The notes under the pieces: generated by a model | The model's database searches: none | The model's input: the letters and a program-made list of their open reading frames with translations, nothing else | What the model was told of the DNA's origin: nothing | Assembly: GCA_937952285.1 (NCBI GenBank) | Contig: CALFZE010000022.1 | Span: 1 to 55,371 of the forward strand | Direction: 5' to 3' | Length of the DNA stretch: 55,371 bases | DNA from: UBA2428 sp002343545 | Lineage (GTDB): Bacteria; Bdellovibrionota; UBA2428 | In this document: positions 24,343 through 32,011 of the stretch, piece by piece | How positions within the stretch are numbered: the first letter of the stretch is position 1 | Layout: each line of letters opens with the position of its first letter | Translations under genes and position numbers: made by a program

Positions 24343-24964
24343 GGCGCGCGCTCGGGCCTACTTCACGGCGGTGAACGCCTACGACGCCGCCGCGATCGAG
24401 CGCATGGTGGACGAAGACTACGTTCAGCACAACCCTTTCGTGGCGACCGGCCGGGCGGCGTTCGTCGCGCTTCTGCCGAAGCTGAAGGCGCACGGATCGC
24501 GGATCCGCAATCTTCGCATGCTCCAGGACGGGCGGCACGTCGTCATGCATCACCGGTGGGAAAACGCCGCGCCCTTCGGCCACGACGAGGTCGACGCCTT
24601 TCACGTCATTCGCTTCGACGCCGATTCGCGGATCGCCGAACACTGGAGCGTCATGGCCGAGGCCTCGCCTTCGCACGAGGGAGCGACGCCGATCGCCGAC
24701 CTGGACCGGACGGAAGCCAACAAGGCGCGGGCTTCCGAGCTCTTCCCCTACGCGTCGCCCGACCTCGCGTACCGGACGCAGCACAAGGTCTTCGGCGAGG
24801 GCAACCTTTGCCTTTCCGTTTCGGAAGGGCTTCGGCTCGGGGTGCCGTCGGCGATCTACGACCTGCTCCGTTTCGAGGACGGGCGCTTGGCCGAGCGTTG
24901 GCGCATCGTTCAGGAGATCCCGACGACGGGTCTCGCCAACGAGAATACGATGTTCGGATTCTAG
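24332..24964 (+). CDS. SnoaL/NTF2-like protein, two half-repeats
   Basis: The 210-aa cytoplasmic protein overlaps the monooxygenase gene by 11 nt. The first ~115 residues form a complete SnoaL-like (NTF2) fold: RAYFTAVNAYDAAAIERMVDEDYVQHNPF...VHHRWE..FHVIRFDADSRIAEHWSVM. The second half (NLCLSVSEGLRLGV...YDLLRFEDGRLAERWRIVQEIP) repeats the later strands without the first helices. NTF2-like proteins in biosynthetic operons act as cyclases, isomerases or ligand binders. This one is likely a tailoring or chaperone protein for the isonitrile pathway. The reaction is unknown. Confidence 0.75.
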   Translation: MDFKARARAYFTAVNAYDAAAIERMVDEDYVQHNPFVATGRAAFVALLPKLKAHGSRIRNLRMLQDGRHVVMHHRWENAAPFGHDEVDAFHVIRFDADSRIAEHWSVMAEASPSHEGATPIADLDRTEANKARASELFPYASPDLAYRTQHKVFGEGNLCLSVSEGLRLGVPSAIYDLLRFEDGRLAERWRIVQEIPTTGLANENTMFGF

Positions 24965-24996
24965 TGCCGTCGCCCGACTTCGAATAGAAAGAGGGG

Positions 24997-25230
24997 ATGG
25001 ACGAAAAGCGTCGATCGAAAGATCCCCTCGAAGGCAAAACCCTCGAAATGATCTTGAACGAGCTCGTGGCTCACTACGGATGGGAAGACATGGGTCGCGC
25101 GGTTCCGATCAACTGTTTCATGAGCAACCCGAGCTTCGCTTCGAGTCTCAAGTTTTTGCGTCGTACGCCCTGGGCGCGCGCGAAGGTCGAAGACCTCTAC
25201 CGCGAAATGCTCGAGACGAAAGAGGACTAA
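24997..25230 (+). CDS. VF530-family small protein
   Basis: The 77-aa protein matches the VF530/DUF2132 family along its whole length: PLEGKTLEMILNELVAHYGWEDMGRAVPINCFMSNPSFASSLKFLRRTPWARAKVEDLY. The family has a SAP-like helical fold and is suspected to bind DNA; its role is not established. It lies 32 nt after the NTF2-like gene and may belong to that transcript. Its stop overlaps the convergent membrane-protein gene by 4 nt. Confidence 0.85.
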   Translation: MDEKRRSKDPLEGKTLEMILNELVAHYGWEDMGRAVPINCFMSNPSFASSLKFLRRTPWARAKVEDLYREMLETKED

Positions 25231-25481
25231 GCATCGGGCCCGCGCCGCCCCAAGAGGGAGCGCAGGAGGATCCAGCCGCAGAGGCCGAAGAACGCGATGC
25301 CTCCCAGGATCTTCCAGTCGGCATCCCTTCGATCGAGCGCCAGCCAAGTCGCGAAGGCCGCCATGCCCAGCGAGACGAGGGCGGCGAAGAGAGTTCCGAG
25401 CCGGGAAGGTGGGCCTTGCTTAGACTTCGTCTCCAGACTCAAGCCGATGAGGTCGAGCAAGAAGGCGATGAGAGTGTCCAT
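25227..25481 (-). CDS. small two-helix membrane protein
   Basis: This 84-aa protein has two hydrophobic segments (LGTLFAALVSLGMAAFATWLAL and WKILGGIAFFGLCGWILL) and a basic end. It probably sits in the inner membrane. The family is not recognised. The stop codon overlaps that of the VF530 gene by 4 nt (CTAA). Confidence 0.6.
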   Translation of the reverse strand: MDTLIAFLLDLIGLSLETKSKQGPPSRLGTLFAALVSLGMAAFATWLALDRRDADWKILGGIAFFGLCGWILLRSLLGRRGPDA

Positions 25482-25570
25482 CCTGTTCCGTATATCGGGT
25501 CAAAGGGCGCCAAAACTGAGCTTTTCTTGCGGGCGCGTGACTTTGCCGCGGGGCCGTTCATACTGGGGAT

Positions 25571-26626
25571 ATGTTAAGCGAGGGCGAAGTTCTCCGTGAG
25601 TCTCTCCGGACCGCGATCGAAGCGCGGCCGGACGAGCGGGGAATCGTCGAGCTGCTCTTTCTGGTGAGCGCGCTCCGGGCGCTCACCGAGCGGCATTGGA
25701 TCATGTCGCGAAGCCGCGATTTTGGGCCGGGGGACTTCGACGCTTTCGTCGCCCGCGCGTTGGGACGCGAACTCGCGCCCCTCGCTTTTCTCAAAGACTG
25801 GCTGGGCCCGGAGCTCGGCGTGGCGCGCCTTAAGGTCCTTTCGGCCGCGGCCAAAGCGCTCTCGAAAGACCTGGTCGCCCGTTCCCGATCGAGCGATCGC
25901 CCGGCGTTTCGCGCCTTCTTGCGCGGTTCCGTGCGCGCGATGACCGAGATCTGCGTCTTCGAGGAGAGCTTCGCTTCCGTGCGAGGCGAGGACGTGTTGC
26001 CGCCCTCGGCGTACCGCGCTTTCGACGCCTTCGACGAGATCTTGGGGCTTCGCTTCGAGACGGACCGAGGGATGAAGCCGGACCTCGCCTCGGGCGAGCG
26101 TTTGTACGTGGAAGGTGGAGCCGGCGTTCAGACTTCTTACTCGAGCATCCTGAGTGCGCTCGAGAACTTCGCGTTGCCGCCGGGCGGACACCTCGTCGAC
26201 TTGGGCAGCGGCTTCGGCCGCGTCGGATTGATCGCGGGGCTCTGGCGGGAAGATCTACGCTTTACGGGCTACGAATACGTCGGCCACCGAGTTCGGGTCG
26301 CGAGCGATTCCGCCGCGAGCGCCGGCCACGCGACCCGGGTGCGTTTCTTCGAACAGGACCTCGCCGACCCCGACTTTCGCATCCCGCTGGCCGACGCCTA
26401 CTACATGTACGACCCCTTCTGCGCCTCGACCTACGAGCGCGTCCTGCGGCAGCTGAATGCCTACAGCCGCGATCACGCCTTTACCGTGATCACGAAAGCC
26501 GACGCCGGCACTTGGCTCGCGAAGCTTCAATCGGAGGGGGCCTGGGCCGAGGCTGGAGCCTGCGATCTGGGATTGCTCCGCGTTTTTCGTTCGAAGCCTC
26601 GCCTCGATGCTTCGCCACTCTCTTAG
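25571..26626 (+). CDS. SAM-dependent methyltransferase-like protein
   Basis: The 351-aa cytoplasmic protein has an N-terminal helical region (~1-190) of unknown use. A class I methyltransferase core follows, with motif I HLVDLGSGFGRVGL near 205-218, an acidic residue after beta-2 (YEYVGH), and a post-motif with ADAYYMYDPFCASTYERVL in the position of motif IV. It is 89 nt downstream of a convergent membrane-protein gene's start and shares a 4-nt stop overlap with the Rieske gene. The substrate is unknown. Confidence 0.78.
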   Translation: MLSEGEVLRESLRTAIEARPDERGIVELLFLVSALRALTERHWIMSRSRDFGPGDFDAFVARALGRELAPLAFLKDWLGPELGVARLKVLSAAAKALSKDLVARSRSSDRPAFRAFLRGSVRAMTEICVFEESFASVRGEDVLPPSAYRAFDAFDEILGLRFETDRGMKPDLASGERLYVEGGAGVQTSYSSILSALENFALPPGGHLVDLGSGFGRVGLIAGLWREDLRFTGYEYVGHRVRVASDSAASAGHATRVRFFEQDLADPDFRIPLADAYYMYDPFCASTYERVLRQLNAYSRDHAFTVITKADAGTWLAKLQSEGAWAEAGACDLGLLRVFRSKPRLDASPLS

Positions 26627-27756
26627 TGGGCGCCTGGCTTGTGGATTTCGGCTTCGCGCCGCTCCGACGGAGCCGCTGCCGCCTCGGGGAGCGTCTTCTT
26701 GGCGAGCGCCACGGCGCGCGCCACCAGTTCGAAGGCGTGTCCGTGCAGCGACTCGTCCTGCCGCACGCTCGTTTCGTTCCGTTCCATGTCTTCGGCCGAC
26801 CAGCCGCGCGAATGCGCCACGAAGGGAAAGGGCGGGCTCGTGAAACCCAGCTCCCCGAAGAAGGTCAGCATCTGTCCGGCGACCGCCTGGATGTTGTCCT
26901 GTCCGCCCGTGATGAAGAAGGCGGCGACTTTGTTCTGGATGAGCACGCGGTCCTTCAGCGTGATCTGGTTCTGCACGGCGTTCAAACGCTCGGCCATCTT
27001 GTAGTAGAGCGAGCTCGCCGATCCCCAGCGGATCGGCGTCGCGACGATCACGACGTCGGCCCAATGCACGAGGGCTTCGTAGACCGTCGCCATCTCGTCT
27101 TCGGGGTCCATCTTCGTGATCGAGCAGGGCCAGGTGCAGGCCTTTTCGGACTTCGAGTAGAAACCCTCGCAGGCCCGGAACTTGAGATCGGCGAGGGCCA
27201 GAAAACGGGTCTCGACGCCGAGTTCGCGGCCGGCCCGCGCGAGCGAGGATTTAAGCAGATCCTCCGAGGTCGAGTAGCGAGGATGCGCGCGATCCATTGC
27301 CGTCGTCGAGAGCCCGAGCACGCGGATGCCGCCGGCTTCGCGTTTGGGCTCGCGCCCGACGGGGTGGCCGGGGTTGTACGTCGGGCGAACGCGTTCCGAC
27401 TCGCCGCCGAGATCGACGAAGAGGGTCTCGCTTTCGATCTTGAGGGGATAACGGGGAACTTGGCCTCCCGAGGACGCGAGGGGCTCGTGCGCCGCGTGTT
27501 TGGCCTCGCCGCTCGCGTGGTCGAATTGCCAGTAGTGCCACGGGCATTCGATGCAGCCTCCCTTGAGCCGGCCCTTCGCGAGCGGGGCGCCCATGTGATT
27601 GCAGCGCGCGTTCAGCGCGCCGAAGTTTCCGCCGGCGTGCGAGAGCACGATCCTTCTTTCTTCGACGACGATTTCTTTCAGCCCGCCTTGGGCTTGCAGT
27701 TCCGCGAGGAGCTCGGTCGTGTTGCCGAGCGCGATCCATTTCGTTTTTTCGTTCAT
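26623..27756 (-). CDS. Rieske ferredoxin - flavodoxin-like NAD(P)H:FMN reductase fusion
   Basis: The start at ATG 27756 follows GAGG and gives 377 aa. Residues 1-~105 are a Rieske [2Fe-2S] domain with ligands Cys52-x-His54 (RCNHMGAPL) and Cys71-xx-His74 (ECPWHYWQFD). Residues ~150-350 form a flavodoxin-like NADPH-dependent FMN reductase (GIRVLGLSTTA, ADVVIVATPIRWGSASSLYYKMAERL, FFITGGQDNIQ). The fusion suggests a soluble electron chain from NAD(P)H through FMN to the iron-sulfur cluster, or the reverse. Rieske and IsiB-like halves are usually separate proteins. The redox partner is unknown. Confidence 0.85.
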   Translation of the reverse strand: MNEKTKWIALGNTTELLAELQAQGGLKEIVVEERRIVLSHAGGNFGALNARCNHMGAPLAKGRLKGGCIECPWHYWQFDHASGEAKHAAHEPLASSGGQVPRYPLKIESETLFVDLGGESERVRPTYNPGHPVGREPKREAGGIRVLGLSTTAMDRAHPRYSTSEDLLKSSLARAGRELGVETRFLALADLKFRACEGFYSKSEKACTWPCSITKMDPEDEMATVYEALVHWADVVIVATPIRWGSASSLYYKMAERLNAVQNQITLKDRVLIQNKVAAFFITGGQDNIQAVAGQMLTFFGELGFTSPPFPFVAHSRGWSAEDMERNETSVRQDESLHGHAFELVARAVALAKKTLPEAAAAPSERREAEIHKPGAH

Positions 27757-27932
27757 GTCGGGCATCCTCGATGCTGTCTTCGGGCTCCGCCGAATTCTAA
27801 CGGAGGGCCCCAAGTTGCGCACGCTTTGTGCCCGCAAAAACGGCCGGGGCCCCGGATCTCGTTGAGCGGTATCGCCGCTCCATGTTGTACCCGCCTGACA
27901 TCAACCGGGCTGCGGCCCAGAAGGAGATCTCG

Positions 27933-28403
27933 ATGGCTCGTTTTTGGATGCTTCTTTTCCCTCTCGCGCTTTCGGCTTGCGGCGCCAAGGTGACCGCCCT
28001 GCCGGACGCGGAAGAACTGACGATCGCCGACCAAGGCGCCCAAGGAAAGATCGGCGGCGGCGCCTGGAAAGTCCTCGCGGGCAAGGCCGAAGACGCCGGC
28101 GACTCGTTTTCCGTGACCCTGTACGGTGAGGCCCTCGCGGACGCTTGCGCCGACGACTCGGCCGCGACGGGCGACCGCGTCCTCCTGAGCCTTCCCAAGA
28201 CGGTTTCGACGGTCGACGTCGATATCACCAAACTCCAGGTCATCACGATGGTCGATATGCCGGACGCGATGAACTACGTCTCGGGCGCCGGCAAGATGGC
28301 CGTCACCGCGGTGAGCGCGACCGAAGTGTCCGGCGGACTCGTCGCTTCGTTCAACGAAGACAACGAGGTCAACGGCAAGTTCACGATCCCCGTTTGCCCG
28401 TAG
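27933..28403 (+). CDS. lipoprotein of unknown function
   Basis: ATG 27933 follows AAGGAG; the upstream in-frame extension lacks a ribosome-binding site. The 156-aa product has a lipoprotein signal (FWMLLFPLALSAC, with LSAC lipobox), so it is predicted to be membrane-anchored in the periplasm. The mature part is a small beta-rich domain containing two further Cys (DACAD and the final PVCP). I do not recognise the family. It is divergent from the Rieske gene. Confidence 0.7.
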   Translation: MARFWMLLFPLALSACGAKVTALPDAEELTIADQGAQGKIGGGAWKVLAGKAEDAGDSFSVTLYGEALADACADDSAATGDRVLLSLPKTVSTVDVDITKLQVITMVDMPDAMNYVSGAGKMAVTAVSATEVSGGLVASFNEDNEVNGKFTIPVCP

Positions 28404-28495
28404 TTCTTGCGTCGTGGGCCCGGCCGCGCGTCGGTCCCACGCGATTTTCCGCGCGTCGCTTGGCTTGGCCGCTCCGGCCGGGGTATTCCCGTCGG

Positions 28496-29263
28496 ATGGG
28501 TTTTTTCGAACGATCGACTCGCCGGAAATCGCGTTTGGCCGCGGCGCTCGTGGGCGCGTCGTTAGCGCTCGCCGCCTGTTCGTCGAACGACGATTGGCGC
28601 ACCGCGAGCCGCGAGAGCGCCGGCTTGGCCCCGCTACCGTCCGTCGAGCGCGAGGCCGTCGTGCAGGTTTACGCCGCGCGGGCCTTTCGCTGGCGCAAAT
28701 ACTTCGCGGTGCACGCCTGGATCGCCACGAAGGAGCGGGACGCGGCCGCGTATCGCGTCTACCAAGTCGTCGGTTGGAATCTCGGCCGGGGTGAAGGCGT
28801 CGTCGTGGATCGCGAGGACTTTCCGGATCGCTATTGGTACGGAGCTCGTCCCGAGCTCATCCAAACGATCCGGGGCGCGGCCGCCGAGCGGGCGATTCCC
28901 CGCATCCGCGAATTGGTCGCGGGCTACGCTTATCCCGAAACTTACCGCGCTTGGCCGGGGCCCAACAGCAACACCTTCGTCGCCCACATCATTCGCCACG
29001 TGCCGGAGCTCGGCGTGGAGTTGCCGCCGCACGCGGTGGGCAAGGATTGGATCGGACGGGGAGACTTCTTCGGTCGTTCCGAATCGGGAACGGGCGTGCA
29101 GTTTTCGGTCTACGGTGTTTTGGGCGCGACACTGGGGCTCGCGGAAGGCGTCGAGGTCAATCTGCTTGGCCTCTCGTTTGGCGTGGATCTCTGGCGACCC
29201 GCCCTCAAGCTGCCGATGATCGGTCGTCTCGGCTTTCCCGACGCGCCCGTCTTCGAGCCTTAG
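28496..29263 (+). CDS. DUF3750-like lipoprotein
   Basis: Start ATG 28496, 255 aa. A lipoprotein signal ends in LALAAC. The body matches the DUF3750 pattern: VQVYAARAFRWRKYFAVHAWIATK, RVYQVVGWNLGRGEG, YRAWPGPNSNTFVAHIIRHVPELGVELPPHAVGKDW, and a C-terminal GLSFGVDLWRPALKLPMIGRLG. The H-x-N arrangement in NSNTFVAH may be functional, but the family role is unknown. It is predicted to be in the cell envelope. Confidence 0.8.
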   Translation: MGFFERSTRRKSRLAAALVGASLALAACSSNDDWRTASRESAGLAPLPSVEREAVVQVYAARAFRWRKYFAVHAWIATKERDAAAYRVYQVVGWNLGRGEGVVVDREDFPDRYWYGARPELIQTIRGAAAERAIPRIRELVAGYAYPETYRAWPGPNSNTFVAHIIRHVPELGVELPPHAVGKDWIGRGDFFGRSESGTGVQFSVYGVLGATLGLAEGVEVNLLGLSFGVDLWRPALKLPMIGRLGFPDAPVFEP

Positions 29264-29302
29264 CGCGCCGTTCGCGACATCGGTCAAAACGCGCCTCGCT
29301 TG

Positions 29303-29333
29303 GGGTCAAATGACCCGTGACGTCTCGTCACGG
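29303..29333 (+). promoter_or_regulatory. two adjoining inverted repeats upstream of stress genes
   Basis: GGGTCA-AA-TGACCC (29303-29316) is followed, sharing two bases, by CCGTGAC-GTCTC-GTCACGG (29315-29333). Both have perfect arms and lie 70-100 nt before the BON gene. They could be operators for a dimeric regulator. No terminator-like T-run follows. Confidence 0.45.
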
Positions 29334-29401
29334 CGCGATTCCTTCTGCGCTCGCGCGAGGCACGTGACTTGCAAACCTCCGCCCACAGGAGGTTCTTGAA
29401 T

Positions 29402-29785
29402 ATGAAACGAATCATGCAAACGATGATCGGGCTCGGCGTCGCCGCGCTCGTATCGGCGCCGGGTTCCGTTCACGCGGAAGGCAAGCGTGCCGACAATACC
29501 GGCATGAACGCTCGTGACGACGCCTTGGCCAAGCCGACGGCGGACCAGCAAGCTTCCGGCACCCGTCGCGACGTCGAGCTCACGCGCCTCATTCGCCGCG
29601 AGCTGACGAAAGACTCGTCGCTGTCGACCTACGCCCAGAACGTGAAGATCGTCACGCTCGACGGCAAGGTCACGCTGCGCGGTCCGGTGCGTAGCGACGC
29701 CGAGCGCGCCAAGGTCGCTTCGATCGCCGGTAAGGTGGTCGGAAGCTCGGCCGCCGTGGCGAACGAAATCGAAATCGCCAAGTAA
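29402..29785 (+). CDS. BON-domain periplasmic protein
   Basis: Start ATG 29402 behind AGGAGG, 127 aa. The signal peptide (MIGLGVAALVSAPGSVHA) is followed by a disordered linker and one BON domain (~60-125: RLIRRELTKDSSLSTYAQNVKIVTLDGKVTLRGPVRSDAERAKVASIAGKVVG). OsmY-type BON proteins bind membranes or lipids and appear under osmotic or envelope stress. It is the first gene of a unit with the DUF1269-type gene 24 nt downstream, ended by the terminator at 30399. Control by the palindromes at 29303-29333 is inferred. Confidence 0.88.
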   Translation: MKRIMQTMIGLGVAALVSAPGSVHAEGKRADNTGMNARDDALAKPTADQQASGTRRDVELTRLIRRELTKDSSLSTYAQNVKIVTLDGKVTLRGPVRSDAERAKVASIAGKVVGSSAAVANEIEIAK

Positions 29786-29809
29786 CGAATCAAGATTGAA
29801 GGAGAAAAC

Positions 29810-30373
29810 ATGGAATACGGAAAAAAAGGCAATATGTCGGTTTTCGGAATCTTTCGCAGCCGCGTCGCGCTCGAGCGCGCGGTCGACGAGTTAAAGGCGG
29901 ACGGCTTCCGCAACTCGGATATCTCGGCGCTGCTTCCCAGCGAAGAAAGCACGAATGACTTCGCCCACGAGAAATCCACCAAGGCCCCCGAAGGCACCGC
30001 GACCGGCGCCACGGGCGGCGCTCTCCTGGGCGGCGGTTTGGGCTGGCTCGTCGGTATCGGCGCGCTCGCCATCCCGGGCATCGGGCCTTTCGTGGCGGCC
30101 GGCCCGATCGTTTCGGCGTTGGCCGGTGCGGGTCTGGGCGGAGCTTTCGGCGGCGTCGCCGGCGCTCTGGTCGGCATGGGTATCCCTGAATACGAAGCCA
30201 AGCGTTACGAGGACTACGTAAAAGACGGCGGCATGCTTCTGTCGGTGCACGTCGACGATTCGCGCTGGTCCAAGCGCGCTCGCGAAATCTTGGAGCGCGC
30301 CGGCGCGCAGGATATCGACTCGGAGCGGGAGCTCTCTTCCTCTTCGTCGACCCGTCCTCAGACCCGCGTCTAA
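29810..30373 (+). CDS. DUF1269-type glycine-zipper stress protein
   Basis: This 187-aa protein starts behind GGAG. The N-terminal domain (VFGIFRSRVALERAVDELKADGFRNSDISALLP) is the general-stress YflT/ActD-like fold that detects changes. A long Gly/Ala-rich hydrophobic zipper follows (TGGALLGGGLGWLVGIGALAIPGIG...AGAGLGGAFGGVAGALVGMGIP) that can insert in membrane, then a C-terminal ferredoxin-like repeat (GGMLLSVHVDD...REILERAGAQDI). It is co-transcribed with the BON gene and ends before a strong terminator. Membrane-stress protection is inferred. Confidence 0.82.
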   Translation: MEYGKKGNMSVFGIFRSRVALERAVDELKADGFRNSDISALLPSEESTNDFAHEKSTKAPEGTATGATGGALLGGGLGWLVGIGALAIPGIGPFVAAGPIVSALAGAGLGGAFGGVAGALVGMGIPEYEAKRYEDYVKDGGMLLSVHVDDSRWSKRAREILERAGAQDIDSERELSSSSSTRPQTRV

Positions 30374-30398
30374 ATCTTTCGGTCCGACGCGATAACTT

Positions 30399-30430
30399 GG
30401 CCCGCCCCTTATCGGGGGGCGGGCCTTTTT
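30399..30430 (+). terminator. Rho-independent terminator of the BON/DUF1269 unit
   Basis: The stem GGCCCGCCCC (30399-30408) pairs with GGGGCGGGCC across a short loop and is followed by TTTTTG. It lies 25 nt after the stop codon. Confidence 0.85.
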
Positions 30431-30571
30431 GTTTTCCAATCCAATCGATTGAGCGGGTTTTGGCCCACGGACCCGCCCGCAAACGGTCCTTGACGAGGCC
30501 GCCAAAACGCAGAAGTCTGCCTCCCGGGGGAAATTTAGGTGGGCAGGTGTCCACTTGAAGAGGGGTGTCAG

Positions 30572-30970
30572 ATGCGGACGGAATCCAAAAATTTGCGAGT
30601 TCTCATCGTCGAGGACGACGCGGATACGCGTGAGCTCTACTGCGAAGCCCTCAAGATCCTCGACGTTCACTCCGAGACCGCGGCTTGCGCCAAAGGGGCA
30701 CTCGAAGCGCTCGCGCCCACGAACGACGCGCCGACGGCCGTAATCTTGGACCTTAACGTGCCGGGCATGCCGACGGCCGAGTTCCACGAGAAGCTCATCA
30801 AGACGCTCGACCGCTCCCGGACGAAGCTCATCGTCATCTCGGGAGCCGACACGATCTCTGAACAGGCCAAAGGGCTCGGAGCCTGGCGAAGTCTCCGAAA
30901 GCCCTTTGAGTTGGGTGAGCTGCTCTCGACCATGCGCGAGCTTCGCTCGGAATCGACGATCGGGGCCTAG
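30572..30970 (+). CDS. single-domain response regulator receiver
   Basis: This 132-aa cytoplasmic receiver starts at ATG 30572 after GAGGGG. Phosphoacceptor Asp60 (VILDLNVPG), acidic Glu14-Asp15-Asp16 (VEDD), Ser (VISGAD) and Lys (RKPF) are all present. No output domain follows, so it acts by protein interaction, as CheY-type regulators do. Near-by genes are stress/envelope functions. The hybrid kinase at 38604 is a candidate partner. It shares a 4-nt stop overlap (CTAG) with the DUF4383 gene. Confidence 0.85.
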   Translation: MRTESKNLRVLIVEDDADTRELYCEALKILDVHSETAACAKGALEALAPTNDAPTAVILDLNVPGMPTAEFHEKLIKTLDRSRTKLIVISGADTISEQAKGLGAWRSLRKPFELGELLSTMRELRSESTIGA

Positions 30971-31419
30971 GTTCGGAGCGTCGGCTGTCCGAAGCCCGTG
31001 CCGCGTTTCGCGTCCTTAGCCGAAACGCTCGCCGTGCGGTATCCGTAGTAACCCAGCAGCGCGGCGCTCAGCCCATGAAACCAGACGTTGTGCGAGTGGA
31101 GCGGCAAGAAGCCGAACATCGTATCGAGTCCATTGATCATGCCGAAAACGAAAAGCAGCGCGAAAACGACCGTCGAAATGCGGCAGAAGTTCAGCGACCA
31201 AAGGATTTGCCGCGAAGCGATCAAGGCCCAGGCGCCGACGAGGACCTTGACGACGTTGTGAAGCTCGTTGATCGGGAAGAGCCCGAAGAGACGGGGGAAT
31301 GCGTCGTAGGCCGCGCCCGTGTCCGAGATCGGCGCGTGCAGCATCGCCGGCACGAAGCCGAAGACGCCCATCGCGAAGACCACGACGCCGAAGCTAAAGG
31401 TGAATCGAGTGAGGTTCAT
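30967..31419 (-). CDS. DUF4383 membrane protein
   Basis: The 150-aa protein has four predicted transmembrane helices. The FGLFPINELHNVVKVLVGAWAL and GLDTMFGFLPLHSHNVWFHGLSAALLGYYGY segments match DUF4383, whose role is unknown. The His residues in LHN and LHSHNVWFH are conserved and could bind metal or heme. It shares a convergent stop overlap with the receiver gene and lies 33 nt after the acidic-protein gene on the same strand. Confidence 0.82.
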   Translation of the reverse strand: MNLTRFTFSFGVVVFAMGVFGFVPAMLHAPISDTGAAYDAFPRLFGLFPINELHNVVKVLVGAWALIASRQILWSLNFCRISTVVFALLFVFGMINGLDTMFGFLPLHSHNVWFHGLSAALLGYYGYRTASVSAKDAKRGTGFGQPTLRT

Positions 31420-31452
31420 GGTGAAATCCTTTCGGGGCGATCTCTCGCCCGC

Positions 31453-31872
31453 TTAGAGGGTACGCTCCGCCTTGAGCGGAGCGACGCGATCGAGTTGGCG
31501 AAGGCCGTTCTCGTCGTTTTCCTCGAGATCTTGTTCTTCCGAAAACTCGAGATCTTCTTCGTCTTCCTCGAGGTGCGTCAGTTCGAATTCGCGGTCCCGG
31601 CGGATCGTATCGTCCCGCGAGAAGTCGGCGCGATCCGAGATGTCGTCGACGCCCGCTTGCGTCAGCTTCTCGGAGATACGTTCCTCGTCGTCGAGATCGT
31701 CGACGAAGTCTTCGTCCGACCGAAAAGTCCGGTTCCCCGAGACCTCTTCGAGGGAATAACCGGGACGGGCGCCGCGGTAGTGCTTCTCCGGGGCTCTCGA
31801 CGGCGTGACGGCCGCGGCGGCAAGTTCCGGATCGAGTTTTTCCAGGGACTTCGATTGTTTGTTCTTTTTCAT
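31453..31872 (-). CDS. acidic low-complexity protein
   Basis: This 139-aa protein has no signal peptide. The second half is highly acidic (for example DEDFVDDLDDEE and EEDEEDLEFSEEQDLEENDE), and the first ~40 residues are Lys/Arg/Ala rich. It is likely disordered. It lies upstream of, and on the same strand as, the DUF4383 gene with 33 nt between. The family is not recognised. Confidence 0.6.
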   Translation of the reverse strand: MKKNKQSKSLEKLDPELAAAAVTPSRAPEKHYRGARPGYSLEEVSGNRTFRSDEDFVDDLDDEERISEKLTQAGVDDISDRADFSRDDTIRRDREFELTHLEEDEEDLEFSEEQDLEENDENGLRQLDRVAPLKAERTL

Positions 31873-32011
31873 GACCCAAAGGCAGCAAGGGTGGTGCCAA
31901 CCTGGTCCGGCTCCGACCGGGAGATGGCCAGGATGGCCGGGACAAAACGCGACGATCCGAGGCGTTTCGACCGGATTGAGGGCTCGCGTCGAAAGAGTTA
32001 GGTTGCGCGTT

